From Chloroflexota bacterium (GTDB lineage: Bacteria > Chloroflexota > Anaerolineae > Caldilineales > Caldilineaceae), in assembly GCA_030058085.1 (NCBI GenBank), contig JASGTU010000054.1, forward strand, positions 1-56,434: 56,434 bases of DNA. Reading direction: 5' to 3'. Below the pieces are notes generated by a model. That model was not told where the DNA came from, did not search any database, and worked only from the letters and a program-made list of their open reading frames with translations. The position numbers and the translations under genes are program-made. Shown in pieces: positions 8,351-16,741 of this stretch. Numbering within the stretch: position 1 is the stretch's first letter; each line of letters starts with the position of its first letter.

Positions 8351-9340
8351 ATGGTCAAAGGCATCTACATCCTCAACGCCGACGCCTACGAGAAGATCTA
8401 CGGCCCGCAGGAGCGCGCGGGCATCGCCGCGCTATCCGAGATCGTCGCTCCGCCGCAGACGGCGGACTCGATCCGCGCCAACATGTCGCTCCTCGCCGGC
8501 GTCGAGGTGATCTTCTCCGGTTGGGGCGGCCCGCTCCTGGACGAAGCGTTCTTGGCGGCGGCGCCCAAGTTGCGCGCTGTCTTCTACGGCGCGGGCACGA
8601 TCCGCTACCTCGTGACCGATGCGTTTTGGGCCAGCGGCATCCCCATCACCAGTTCCTACGCGGGCAATGCCGTTCCGGTGGCTGAGTACACGCTGTCGCA
8701 GATCCTGTTCTGCCTCAAGCGGGGCTGGCAGCACGCAGCCGCCGTGCGCCGAGACAAGGGCTACAGCCGGCTGGACGTGCCCGGCGGCTACGGCAGCGTG
8801 GTGGGCATCGTCTCGCTGGGCATGATCGGGCGTATGGTCTGCCGCCACCTGCAGCGCTTCGACCTGAAGGTGATCGCCTATGACCCCTTCGCCGCCGAAG
8901 CCGACGCGTCCGAACTGGGGGTGGAGCTTTGTTCGCTGGAAGAGATATTCCGCCGCAGTGATGTGGTGTCGCTGCATACGCCGTGGCTGCCCGAAACCGT
9001 CGGCCTGATCACCGGCGAGCACTTCGCCATGATGAAGCCGGGAGCAACGTTCATCAACACGTCGCGCGGCGCGGTCGTGCGCGAGCCGGAGATGATCGAG
9101 GCGCTGCAGCAGCGGCCCGACCTCTTCGCCGTGCTGGACGTGGTGTGGCCCGAGCCGCCCGCGCCTGACTCGCCGCTCTATACGCTGGAGAATGTCGTGC
9201 TGACGCCGCATATCGCCGGGTCGATGAACAACGAATGCCGGCGCATGGGGCGGATCGTGGTCGACGAATTGCGCCGCTTTGTGGCCGGCGAGCCGCTGCG
9301 CTGGTCTGTTACGCGTGAGCAGTCGGCGCGCATGGCGTAA
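8351..9340 (+). CDS. D-isomer-specific 2-hydroxyacid dehydrogenase (first of three)
   Basis: The 329-residue product has the NAD-binding segment GIVSLGMIG, in which the first Gly of the usual GxGxxG is Ser, followed by an acidic residue in IAYDPF. The catalytic residues lie in NTSRGAVV (Arg), WPEPPAP (Glu) and TPHIAGS (His). It reduces 2-keto acids or oxidises D-2-hydroxy acids with NAD(H); the substrate is unknown. The N-terminal substrate domain differs from the two other copies in this window, so they are distant paralogues. It stands alone, convergent with the TPR gene. Confidence 0.85.
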   Translation: MVKGIYILNADAYEKIYGPQERAGIAALSEIVAPPQTADSIRANMSLLAGVEVIFSGWGGPLLDEAFLAAAPKLRAVFYGAGTIRYLVTDAFWASGIPITSSYAGNAVPVAEYTLSQILFCLKRGWQHAAAVRRDKGYSRLDVPGGYGSVVGIVSLGMIGRMVCRHLQRFDLKVIAYDPFAAEADASELGVELCSLEEIFRRSDVVSLHTPWLPETVGLITGEHFAMMKPGATFINTSRGAVVREPEMIEALQQRPDLFAVLDVVWPEPPAPDSPLYTLENVVLTPHIAGSMNNECRRMGRIVVDELRRFVAGEPLRWSVTREQSARMA

Positions 9341-9352
9341 GGGCGTACCCTG

Positions 9353-9389
9353 AAAAAAGAACCATCCAGGAAGCGCGCTTCCTGGATGG
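9353..9389 (-). terminator. Rho-independent terminator of the TPR lipoprotein gene
   Basis: A perfect 28-base palindrome (14-base arms, 9362-9375 and 9376-9389, CCATCCAGGAAGCG) is followed on the minus strand by GG and then TTCTTTTTT. The stem core recurs in the terminator at 46895. Confidence 0.8.
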
Positions 9390-9425
9390 CGTTAGGCTGT
9401 CGGGCGGGTTTGGGCTGGTTGGCCT

Positions 9426-10760
9426 CTAGAAAAAGCCCTCGCGCAGTTGCCGCAGCGCGGCTTCGGCCTGCTGTTGCAGCGCGGCGGGCAGGCCAAGTTC
9501 CAGCGCTCTCTCTAGGTCGGAAATCGCCTGGCCGCGGTTCTCTAGGGCGCGGTGGGCTACGCCGCGCATAAACAGGATCTCGGCGGAGTCCGGCTGAACG
9601 AGCAGCACCGCGTCCAGGTCGTCGAGTGCATCCGCAGGCTCGCCCAGGGCGAAATAGGCCGCAGCCCGGTCGGCGCGGAAGCTCAACTGGTCCGGGCGCA
9701 GTTCGATGGCGCTTCCATAGGCCGCCACGGCCTCGGCATAGTCCTCTTGGCGCATGTAGATCAGGCCGCTGACGTGGTGCGCAAAGGGCTGCGCCGGGTC
9801 CAATAGGGCGACCTGCTGCATGTCAGCCAGCGCGTCGCGCCATTCCTCCAGCCAGATATTGGCCAGCCCGCGATAGAAGTAGGCCGGCGCGTAGTTCGGA
9901 TCGAGTTCTATCGCCTGCGAATACGCCTCGACGGCGCGGTCGAAGCCGCCCGTCATGTGGTAGCGGCGCCCCGTCAAGAGTTGCTCGGTCGCGGCTTCGC
10001 CCGCGGCGGACGCCAGGTTGACCTGCACGCCCGGCGCGTCTTCGGCGCGCAGTTCGGCCAGAACCAGCGGCGTGATCGGGGCCTCGCCCGCGCGCAACGC
10101 ATCCACCCAGCCCTGGCGCTGGGCGGCGATGGCCTGGATTTGCGGGTTGTCGCTGGCGGCCCAATCGACCAGGGCCGCCTCAAAATCGGTGACGGCGTCT
10201 TCGCTCCGTCCCAGCAATGCATAGGCTAAGCCGCGGCTGTCCAGGTAGGAGGACGTTGGGCTGGCGGCGACAGCCTGCTCGCAGAAGGGCAGGGCGACTT
10301 CGGCTTGGCCGTCCAGCGCGTAGAACCAGCAGATGTTGTTGCGCGCGCCCGCGGCGTCGGCGGCTTCGAGGCCCAGGGCGAGCGCCTGGCGGTAGTCGTC
10401 GACGGCGGCCGTCCAGTCGCCCCGCTGCATGTTGGACTCGGCGCGCATAAAGTAGATGCCGGCCTTGAGGTCGTCGGAATCGGTGCAGCCTAATACGATG
10501 TCGAACAACTCAATCGCCCCGGCGTAGTCGTCGGCGCGCGTGAAGTCCGAGGCAATGGGCAGGAGCGCATTGCACTCGGCGGGCGAGAACTCCGGCACAG
10601 GCGGCAGCTGCACCTGCGGCAGCGGCGCCTCTGCGGGGGGCGGCGCTGCGGGCGGCCCGCTTTCCATCTCCGTCTGGATGGGGGCGCAGGCGGCGAGCGC
10701 CAGCACGGCGACCAAGACGATCAGCAGGCGGATGATGCGGTTAGGGCACAGTTGGGTCAT
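9426..10760 (-). CDS. TPR-repeat lipoprotein
   Basis: The 444-residue product has a short basic N-terminus, a hydrophobic stretch and a lipobox (LALAAC), so it is probably anchored outside the cytoplasmic membrane. After a Pro-rich linker come at least seven tetratricopeptide repeats, recognisable by the G-x-Y/A-x-x-A pattern (for example YSQAIELDPNYAPAYFYRG and YGSAIELRPDQLSFRADRA). TPR domains bind other proteins; no enzymatic part is present. The ATG has AAGGAG at the right distance. It is a monocistronic gene bounded by its own promoter and terminator. Confidence 0.85.
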   Translation of the reverse strand: MTQLCPNRIIRLLIVLVAVLALAACAPIQTEMESGPPAAPPPAEAPLPQVQLPPVPEFSPAECNALLPIASDFTRADDYAGAIELFDIVLGCTDSDDLKAGIYFMRAESNMQRGDWTAAVDDYRQALALGLEAADAAGARNNICWFYALDGQAEVALPFCEQAVAASPTSSYLDSRGLAYALLGRSEDAVTDFEAALVDWAASDNPQIQAIAAQRQGWVDALRAGEAPITPLVLAELRAEDAPGVQVNLASAAGEAATEQLLTGRRYHMTGGFDRAVEAYSQAIELDPNYAPAYFYRGLANIWLEEWRDALADMQQVALLDPAQPFAHHVSGLIYMRQEDYAEAVAAYGSAIELRPDQLSFRADRAAAYFALGEPADALDDLDAVLLVQPDSAEILFMRGVAHRALENRGQAISDLERALELGLPAALQQQAEAALRQLREGFF

Positions 10761-10785
10761 GTGTTTTTCTCCTTGTCCGTGCCGG

Positions 10786-10814
10786 ATCATACAGCGGACG
10801 CGGCGGATGCGCAA
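10786..10814 (-). promoter_or_regulatory. Promoter of the TPR lipoprotein gene
   Basis: On the minus strand TTGCGC (10814-10809) and TATGAT (10791-10786) are 17 bases apart. The start point would be about 19 bases upstream of the ATG, leaving room for the AAGGAG ribosome site. Confidence 0.5.
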
Positions 10815-10944
10815 TCGGGCGTCTAGGTTGCGTGCCTATGGCGACCGTCTCAGGTAGAATGACGCTTCATCCGGGGCCGCGCCCGGCTCAACCAACCCTA
10901 TAGAGCGATGCTTTGAGCGACGCCATCAAGCGATAGAGGAGACC

Positions 10945-11433
10945 ATGCACATTGCGCTAGCCGAAACCGACCAAGTGGTTGCCCGCTGCCACCCGGTGAT
11001 GGTGCAGCTTCGCCCGCACCTGGCCGACGTGAATGAATTCGTTGCGCAGGTCAAACGCCAGTTTGCCGAGGGATTCCGGCTGGCTTACGTTGAAGACGGC
11101 GACGCGGTCGTGGCGGCTGCGGGCTTTCGCGTGCAAGAGATGCTGGCGCACGGGCGGCTGCTTTACGTGGACGATCTGGTCAGCGACGCCGCGCTGCGCT
11201 CGCACGGCTACGGCGCGGCGCTGATGGCGTGGCTGGTCGCCTATGCCCGCGAGCAGGGCTGCGTCTCGCTGCAACTGGACAGCGGCGTGCAGCGCTACGA
11301 CGCGCACCGCTTCTATTTCTCGCAGCGTATGCACATCGCCAGCTATCACTTTGCACTCAAGGGCGAAGTTTTTGCGCAGCGCGCTCTTCACGCCGCAGCG
11401 GGCAGTTCCACCTCGGCTAGCACGGGCCGGTGA
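10945..11433 (+). CDS. GNAT-family N-acetyltransferase
   Basis: The 162-residue product has VDDLVSDAALRSHGYGAALMAWLVAYAREQG, here seen as LYVDDLVS, RSHGYGAALM and EQGCVSLQLDSG, the acetyl-CoA loop and following strand of GNAT enzymes. YDAHRFYFSQRMHIASYHF matches the C-terminal motif B (HRFY). Substrate unknown. A ribosome site GAGGAG is at about 10935. Its last 46 bases overlap the convergent EEP gene. Confidence 0.85.
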   Translation: MHIALAETDQVVARCHPVMVQLRPHLADVNEFVAQVKRQFAEGFRLAYVEDGDAVVAAAGFRVQEMLAHGRLLYVDDLVSDAALRSHGYGAALMAWLVAYAREQGCVSLQLDSGVQRYDAHRFYFSQRMHIASYHFALKGEVFAQRALHAAAGSSTSASTGR

Positions 11434-12188
11434 TCAGACGCTTCGCGGCCGGCCGGTTCCCGCCAGATGGTGCAGGAACGCACCTCGTCCGCCAAGGGCT
11501 GGCTGGCGAAGATGTAGTCGATGCGGATGGGCGGATCGGTCGAGGGGATGAAGCTCTGGCTGCCCGGCTCGCCGTAGAGACGGTAGGCGTCGACATAGCC
11601 GGCTTTTTCCATCTGCGCGATGACGCGCGGCTCCGGCGTGCCGTCCGGCAGGCCCAGGGCGGCGACGTCCCACGGGCTGAGCGCGTTGAAGTCGCCCATG
11701 ACGAGATGGGGCCGGCTGCGGTCGCGGATGGTCCAGGTGCGCAAGGCGCGTAGCTGCGTCAGGCGCGCGTCCTCGTCGGTGTGGTCCAGATGCGTCACGT
11801 AGGCGGTGAAGGTGCGCTTGTCGGGCAGGAGAATGCGGGCTTCCAGCAGGCCGCGCTGCTCTTTGCCGGGCACGGGCGTGAGGTGATGGCCGGCGCTGGC
11901 GAGGATAGGCCAGCGCGCCAGCAGGGCATTGCCGTAGGCGTCGGCGGGCAGGTCGTCCTGCGCGGGCCAGCGGCGGCAAGGACCGAAGACGAACTGCATG
12001 TTCAGCCTGGCCGCCAGCGCCGCCAACGCCGGTTCATTTGCCCCCTCCACCACGCGTGGATAGAAGACCTCGTTGAGGCCGATGATGTCGGCCTGCGTAT
12101 CGGCAAGCACGGACGCAACCAGGTCGAGGTTGGGCCGGTCGTCCGTTGTGCGCCAGCCGTGGATATTGTAGGTGACAACGCGCATCAT
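11388..12188 (-). CDS. Endonuclease/exonuclease/phosphatase (EEP)-family protein
   Basis: The 266-residue product shows the EEP metal-hydrolase pattern: VVTYNIHG (Asn), GLNEV (metal-binding Glu), THLDH, MGDFNAL (Asp/Asn) and SDHRPV near the C-terminus (catalytic Asp-His). There is no signal peptide, so it is cytoplasmic. Substrates of the family range from nucleic acid to phosphoinositides and cannot be told here. Two adjacent ATGs (12188 and 12185) are possible starts. It lies downstream of the epimerase-like gene, separated by a hairpin. Confidence 0.85.
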   Translation of the reverse strand: MMRVVTYNIHGWRTTDDRPNLDLVASVLADTQADIIGLNEVFYPRVVEGANEPALAALAARLNMQFVFGPCRRWPAQDDLPADAYGNALLARWPILASAGHHLTPVPGKEQRGLLEARILLPDKRTFTAYVTHLDHTDEDARLTQLRALRTWTIRDRSRPHLVMGDFNALSPWDVAALGLPDGTPEPRVIAQMEKAGYVDAYRLYGEPGSQSFIPSTDPPIRIDYIFASQPLADEVRSCTIWREPAGREASDHRPVLAEVELPAAA

Positions 12189-12303
12189 CTAATCTGTGTC
12201 CCTTGTAATTTCCCGGATAGCCGGCTGACGAAGAAGCCTGGCTGTGTCCTGTGCGGCACGGCAATGCCGGTCCTAACCGGCGGCGACGCAGGCCGATCTT
12301 AGC

Positions 12304-12345
12304 ACAGCGCCCCCGCCGCGGACAATCCGTGTGCGGGGGCGCTGT
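12304..12345 (-). terminator. GC-rich hairpin after the epimerase-like gene
   Basis: Thirteen-base perfect arms (12304-12316 and 12333-12345) enclose 16 bases, 21 bases past the stop of the minus-strand gene. No clear U-tract follows, so a Rho-independent terminator is only likely. Confidence 0.5.
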
Positions 12346-12365
12346 ACGGTCACCGTGCGCATCGC

Positions 12366-13346
12366 TCAGGCGGCGGCTCCGGCCTGGCCTTCGAGCGGCA
12401 GCTTGCCGTTTTCGACCAGCCACATCACCGCTTCGTACACAGTCTGGAACGATGTGTAGCGGGGCTGATAGCCGATCAGCCGTCGCGCCTTTTCGATGCT
12501 GCAATTGGGGCTGTGGCGGATGTGGTCCGAAGTTGCGGCAACGTCTTCCTCACTGTGCAGAGCGCGCCATTCGTCCCAGGGCAGGTAGCGCAGGTTGGCT
12601 TCCTCGCCGAACCAGGACGCCGCGGTTTCGGCGAAGCCGCGCAGGGTGACGGCCGCGGGCGATACGACGTGGAACGCCTCGCCCACCGCGGCGCGCCAGT
12701 TGGCGATGGCCTGCATAAAAGCCTGCGCCACGTCGTCGGCGTGGACGTGGTGAACGGTCTCCAGGCCCAAGTTCGGCAGCAGGACTTCCTCGCCGCGGGC
12801 CAGCCGCGCATAGACAGCGGGGTTGAAGTTGCCCGCCGGGTTGAGCGGCAGCCAGCCGATGCCGCAGATGTGGCCGGGGTGCAGGATCGTAGCCGGGAAG
12901 CCGTTGCGGCGTGCCTCCGCCAGCAGATAGGCCTCGATCTGCGCTTTGCGGATGCCGTATTCTCCGAAGGGCCGGCGCGGTTGAAGCTCCGTGGTCGGGA
13001 CCTCTACGCTGGGGCCGTGCACCCAGACGGTGCCGCAGTGCAAGAAGTGCTGGACGCGCCCGGCTAGCGCCTCGACCAGATGGCGCGCGCTCTCCTCGGT
13101 GAAGCAGATCATGTCGATCACGATCTCCGGCTCTAGGTCGCGGATCAGCCGGCCAAAGGAGCCGTCCGCCTCGGCTGCGCTGCGGTCGATGGTTACCCGT
13201 TCCACCTCGTTCCAGGCGGCGTGGGGCTGGTAGGGCTGATGCCGGCCGCGGCTCACCACCGCTACGTCATGGCCGGCTTCGACCAGGCGTGGAACCAAGT
13301 AGGTGCCGACATGGCCGGCGCCGCCGATCACTACTACGCGAGACAT
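12366..13346 (-). CDS. NAD-dependent epimerase/dehydratase-family protein (extended SDR)
   Basis: The 326-residue product has the Rossmann motif VVIGGAGHVGTYL at residues 4-16 (GxxGxxG), and HPGHICG in the substrate half. The usual YxxxK appears as YGIRKAQIE, with the Tyr and Lys spaced as Y-G-I-R-K. It resembles nucleotide-sugar epimerases, but the substrate is unknown. A GAGGAG ribosome site precedes the ATG. It lies 99 bases downstream of the 13446 gene on the same strand. Confidence 0.85.
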   Translation of the reverse strand: MSRVVVIGGAGHVGTYLVPRLVEAGHDVAVVSRGRHQPYQPHAAWNEVERVTIDRSAAEADGSFGRLIRDLEPEIVIDMICFTEESARHLVEALAGRVQHFLHCGTVWVHGPSVEVPTTELQPRRPFGEYGIRKAQIEAYLLAEARRNGFPATILHPGHICGIGWLPLNPAGNFNPAVYARLARGEEVLLPNLGLETVHHVHADDVAQAFMQAIANWRAAVGEAFHVVSPAAVTLRGFAETAASWFGEEANLRYLPWDEWRALHSEEDVAATSDHIRHSPNCSIEKARRLIGYQPRYTSFQTVYEAVMWLVENGKLPLEGQAGAAA

Positions 13347-13445
13347 GGCATTCTCCTCAAATGGTGCGCGCTATAGATAAACGCAGTTGAATGAGCCAGG
13401 GTAATAATAACCTGGCCGGACCCGAACCCGTGATGCGCCCGCGAC

Positions 13446-14795
13446 TCACCGGCGCGGCATAGGCTCGACCAGGCCGAACGCCTCCATGAGGGGCTGCAGC
13501 GCCGCGGTGACAACGCCTGCGCCGTTTTCGCGGCGATGCCCGCGCGCCACCGCTGCCACGGTGTTGGCCCCGCCGTCATCGCAACCGTCCGCCAGGGATT
13601 GGCGCGCCAGTTCAAAGTAGACGCGGCCGATGTCCAACGTCTGGGCGGCGAGGGCAGCATCGCCGGTTATCTCGGCTGCCACCGCCAGGGTGATCGGGTT
13701 ATGGCGGCGCAGGTGAAGGTTCTCGAACCAGAGGGGCATGTCCGCCTCCTTGCCCACGCCGGTCAGCCGCGTCAGCCGCATGACGTCCGGCTGGATGCCG
13801 ATGGTGCGGATTTCGGAGGGGGCAAGAAACGCCAGGGCGGAGCGCACGGCGTCGTCGTAGCGGCGGCTGCCGGTCACGCGGCGATAGGTGCGCAGCAGGT
13901 TAGCCACCGCGCCTGCATCCGGGTCGGAAAGTTGCGGCGTGAGCAGGTCGAGCAGGCGTTCGCAGGCGCGCAGAAAGCGCGTGTCGCCGGTGAGTTCCCA
14001 CAACTCCAGAAAGGCGTTGATGCCGCCGGCGGCTAGGAAGTTCTCCGCCCGGTCAACGGGCGTTTCTGCGTGAGCGGCCCTGCCCAGGCCGCTTAGGTAG
14101 AATGCTTCGCTCTCATCGCGCAGTGCAAACAGCGGGCCGTCGACGCCCAGCCCGACGGGCAGTTCTTGCTCGGCGAGCAGGACATCCGCCCACAGGCCGG
14201 CGTAGTCGCGGGCAAACGCCAGGTAGTGGTCGCCGCCGCCCAGGCTGTGGGCGAGCAGGCAGAGGCGGATGCCGCGCAAGTGGTCGGGGACGTTCCATTG
14301 TTCATCTAGTTCTTCGGCGCCGGCTGCGCCGAAGCGCAACGAACGGAAGAGCTTCGTCCGGGTGTCATACCATGGCGGCACATCTGCATCCCAGTTGCCG
14401 AAATGCTCCGCCGCGTCCAATATCTGTCTGCGCGTCTCAGGGTCGTCCGGGGCGAGTTGGGCCAAGGCGCGCAGGAAAACGTTGAAGTGTTCGACGCCGC
14501 GCGACACATCCTGCATCGTCCAGTAGCCGTGGCGCCATTGACCCGTCTGCGTGAAATGTGCGTGCACGGCATCGCGCTTTTTGGCCAGAAACGCCAGCGC
14601 CTCGGACCGGGGCCGTACGCGTAGGTACGGCTCCCAGGCAGCGGCATAGGTCAATTGGTCCGGCGCATCGGTAGGCGGGGCCGCGGCGTACTGCGCAATG
14701 CAGGCGTCGATCCACTCGCCGACCGCATCGAGGAAACGCGCGGCTGCCTCTGCAACGGCGGGCGACCGGTCGAGTTTGCGTTCGTTGATGGACAT
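13446..14795 (-). CDS. Uncharacterised protein, probably alpha/alpha-toroid fold
   Basis: The 449-residue product is soluble and almost entirely helical by composition. Repeated helix pairs with patterns such as FLELWELTGDTRFLRACERLLD, TYRRVTGSRRYDDAVRSALA and AAEITGDAALAAQTLDIGR (each about 50 residues apart) look like the hairpins of (alpha/alpha)6 glycosidases or lyases. I cannot assign a family or active site. The last part holds GANTVAAVARGHRRENG. It may form an operon with the epimerase-like gene downstream, which would fit a carbohydrate role; this is inference. Confidence 0.6.
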   Translation of the reverse strand: MSINERKLDRSPAVAEAAARFLDAVGEWIDACIAQYAAAPPTDAPDQLTYAAAWEPYLRVRPRSEALAFLAKKRDAVHAHFTQTGQWRHGYWTMQDVSRGVEHFNVFLRALAQLAPDDPETRRQILDAAEHFGNWDADVPPWYDTRTKLFRSLRFGAAGAEELDEQWNVPDHLRGIRLCLLAHSLGGGDHYLAFARDYAGLWADVLLAEQELPVGLGVDGPLFALRDESEAFYLSGLGRAAHAETPVDRAENFLAAGGINAFLELWELTGDTRFLRACERLLDLLTPQLSDPDAGAVANLLRTYRRVTGSRRYDDAVRSALAFLAPSEIRTIGIQPDVMRLTRLTGVGKEADMPLWFENLHLRRHNPITLAVAAEITGDAALAAQTLDIGRVYFELARQSLADGCDDGGANTVAAVARGHRRENGAGVVTAALQPLMEAFGLVEPMPRR

Positions 14796-14920
14796 CCAAT
14801 CGCTCCCTGCGCGATAGCCGGATCTATGTGAAGACAGTCTCTCTATAGGTTATGACGCTCCAGCGCCCGGAAATGCCGCGCTCTCTTGCTGCGTTTGTTG
14901 AGGCTCTGTGCGCCGGTCGC

Positions 14921-15142
14921 TTAGGGCGTGGCCAGCCGTCCGGTGCGCGGGTCTAGTGCCACTGCGTTTTCCTGCAACTCACGCCATCTGTATATGCCGG
15001 CCAAGGAGACGGAGACGGCTAGATTCTTCTGCGCCTAGACGATAAGGCTGGTACGCCGCGATCTCATTCTGGGGGCGTTCTTGGCGCTGAAACCCGGCGC
15101 AGAGCAGACGAAATCAGAATCGCCCATACGTCGATGTTTCAT
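14921..15142 (-). pseudogene. Probable remnant of an aldo/keto reductase gene
   Basis: On the minus strand an ATG at 15142, with AAGGAG just upstream, starts MKHRRMGDSDFVCSAPGF, which matches the start of aldo/keto reductases (M-K-x-R-x-L-G-x-S-D-x-x-V-S-x-x-G-F). The similarity fades after about 18 residues. A TAG at 15037-15035 stops it; the same frame then runs on for 37 codons to a TAA at 14923-14921. A whole enzyme would need about 320 codons, so most is missing. The second half is not recognisable as the same family. Confidence 0.35.
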
Positions 15143-15301
15143 ACGCTCTCCTTCTGGCGGAGACACAGCTAAATGCAGGGTGAAGATGCATGCAGGGCGT
15201 AAATACAGATGTGGATATGGAAAATGTACTCCATGCCGCTCACGAAGTCAATCTTTTGCCGAGCGTTTGCTCAGTGATTGGATGGCCTTCGTTTTTTGCA
15301 A

Positions 15302-15332
15302 TTGATGCGCAGTTTACTCGCTATGCTATAAT
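15302..15332 (+). promoter_or_regulatory. Promoter upstream of homoserine dehydrogenase
   Basis: A perfect TATAAT (15327-15332) has TTGATG (15302-15307) 19 bases upstream, slightly wide. Transcription would start near 15340, just before the leader terminator. Confidence 0.5.
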
Positions 15333-15352
15333 GACCGGACAAGTGAAAAGGA

Positions 15353-15445
15353 GGGGAGCCGAACGGCTTTGGCCGCCGGGCGCGCAGCGTTTGGCGAGCG
15401 GTTCGGGCTCCCCATTTTTCCGAAATGCGGCCGGTTCGCATTTCG
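15353..15445 (+). promoter_or_regulatory. Leader with terminator-like hairpin and second hairpin (candidate attenuator)
   Basis: Arms 15353-15364 (GGGGAGCCGAAC) and 15401-15413 pair with one bulged G and are followed by ATTTTTC, the form of an intrinsic terminator, only about 15 bases from the presumed transcription start. A second perfect nine-base hairpin follows at 15421-15429/15437-15445, and the gene starts at 15469. No leader peptide or known riboswitch core was recognised. Confidence 0.5.
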
Positions 15446-15468
15446 TCGCGCCGGCTGCGACGGATGTT

Positions 15469-16602
15469 ATGGAGCTTATGCGAGAACTGCCGATCATCCT
15501 CTTTGGCGTGGGCGGCGTAGGGCAAGCCTTATTGCGTCAAATCCTTGACTGCCGCGGCCTGCACGCCATTCAATACGGTCTGCATCTGCAGCTGCTGGCG
15601 GTATGCGACAGCAACGGCGCCATTGTCGAGCCGAGCGAGGGCATCGCTGATGAGATGTTGCGGGAAGCGCTGACGCTGAAAGAGGGCGGCGGACGGCTGG
15701 CGGATCATCCCGACGGAGGACCGCAGGGCGATTCGTACAGCATCGTAGACATTGCCGGACGGGCGGGCGCGGTGGTCGTCGACTGTACTGCTAGCGACGC
15801 AACTGTGCCCGGTTTGTTGTATGCGCTGGAACGACGGTATAGGGTGGCGCTTGCCAACAAGAAACCGCTCACCATTGAGCAGGAGGTGTACGACCGGCTG
15901 ACCTCAGCCGGCGTCACGCCGCGCAGCAATGCGGCGGCCCCGCGCCATCTCGGCGCCAGCCGCTGGGAAGCGACGGTCGGCGCGGGCTTGCCCGTGATCG
16001 CCACGCTCAACCGGCTGGTCGCCGGCGGCGATGCCGTGCAGCGCATTGCGGGGACGTTCAGCGGCACGCTGGGCTATGTCATGTCCGGCTTGCAGGCGGG
16101 ACGGCCGTTCAGCGAGATCGTGCGCGAGGCGCACGCCCTCGGCTATACCGAACCGGACCCGCGCGATGACCTGGGCGGCGTCGACGTGGCCCGCAAAGCG
16201 CTGATCCTGGCGCGCGGCCTCGACTGGCGGCTCGATCTGGCTGACGTGGAGGTCGAAGGGCTCTATCCCGTCGGCATGGACAAACTCCCGGTGCGCGACT
16301 TCTTGGATCAACTGCCGGCGCTCGACGCACAATACGCCGAGCGCGTGCAAGCCGCCGCCGCCCAACAACAGACGTTGCGCTACGCGGCGACGATTGAGGA
16401 TGGCCGCTGCCGGGTCGGCCCGGTGACGGTCGGCCTCGACAGCCCGCTGGGCCGGCTGGTCGGTACGGATAACCTGGTCGAGTTTCATACGCGATGGTAC
16501 AATCCCACTCCGCTCGTGATCCAGGGGAGAGGCGCCGGGGTCGACGCCACCGCCGCCGCCGTGTTGAGCGACATCATCGAACTGGCGTTTGCCGCCAGCT
16601 AA
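15469..16602 (+). CDS. hom: Homoserine dehydrogenase
   Basis: It reduces aspartate semialdehyde to homoserine with NAD(P)H, on the way to threonine and methionine. The 377-residue product has the Rossmann loop FGVGGVGQ at residues 12-19, VVDCTAS, and VALANKKPLT with the conserved Lys. The catalytic block runs from GAGLPVI through GTFSGTLGYVMS to GYTEPDPRDDLGGVDVARK, which contains the catalytic Asp/Lys. There is no C-terminal ACT domain and no fused aspartokinase, so feedback control must come from elsewhere. Start: ATG 15469 or 15478; the frame is open to 15190, but that extension would cover the promoter and leader. It precedes asd by 139 bases. Confidence 0.9.
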   Translation: MELMRELPIILFGVGGVGQALLRQILDCRGLHAIQYGLHLQLLAVCDSNGAIVEPSEGIADEMLREALTLKEGGGRLADHPDGGPQGDSYSIVDIAGRAGAVVVDCTASDATVPGLLYALERRYRVALANKKPLTIEQEVYDRLTSAGVTPRSNAAAPRHLGASRWEATVGAGLPVIATLNRLVAGGDAVQRIAGTFSGTLGYVMSGLQAGRPFSEIVREAHALGYTEPDPRDDLGGVDVARKALILARGLDWRLDLADVEVEGLYPVGMDKLPVRDFLDQLPALDAQYAERVQAAAAQQQTLRYAATIEDGRCRVGPVTVGLDSPLGRLVGTDNLVEFHTRWYNPTPLVIQGRGAGVDATAAAVLSDIIELAFAAS

Positions 16603-16628
16603 AGATGTCACGAAATTCATGGGGAAGC

Positions 16629-16655
16629 TGTCACCCTGAACGAAGTGAGGGGTCT
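16629..16655 (+). repeat. Half of a dispersed repeat (TGTCACCCTGA...)
   Basis: This 27-base string matches the left arm of the inverted repeat at 49767 in 22 of 27 positions. It lies between hom and asd. Similar TGTCACCCTGAGCGAAG-type strings are known as dispersed intergenic repeats in many bacteria. Confidence 0.6.
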
Positions 16656-16741
16656 CGGCGTCAACCCCTAGGAGCTAGCGGGCAGACGAATTGACTGATA
16701 CAGCCCAAAGGGGCTTGAACTTGTGACGGAGACTTAGAGCG

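Noticed and set aside
15190-15468. N-terminal extension of homoserine dehydrogenase
   Set aside because: It would cover the TATAAT promoter and terminator-like stem, and the family begins at the Rossmann strand coded just after 15469.
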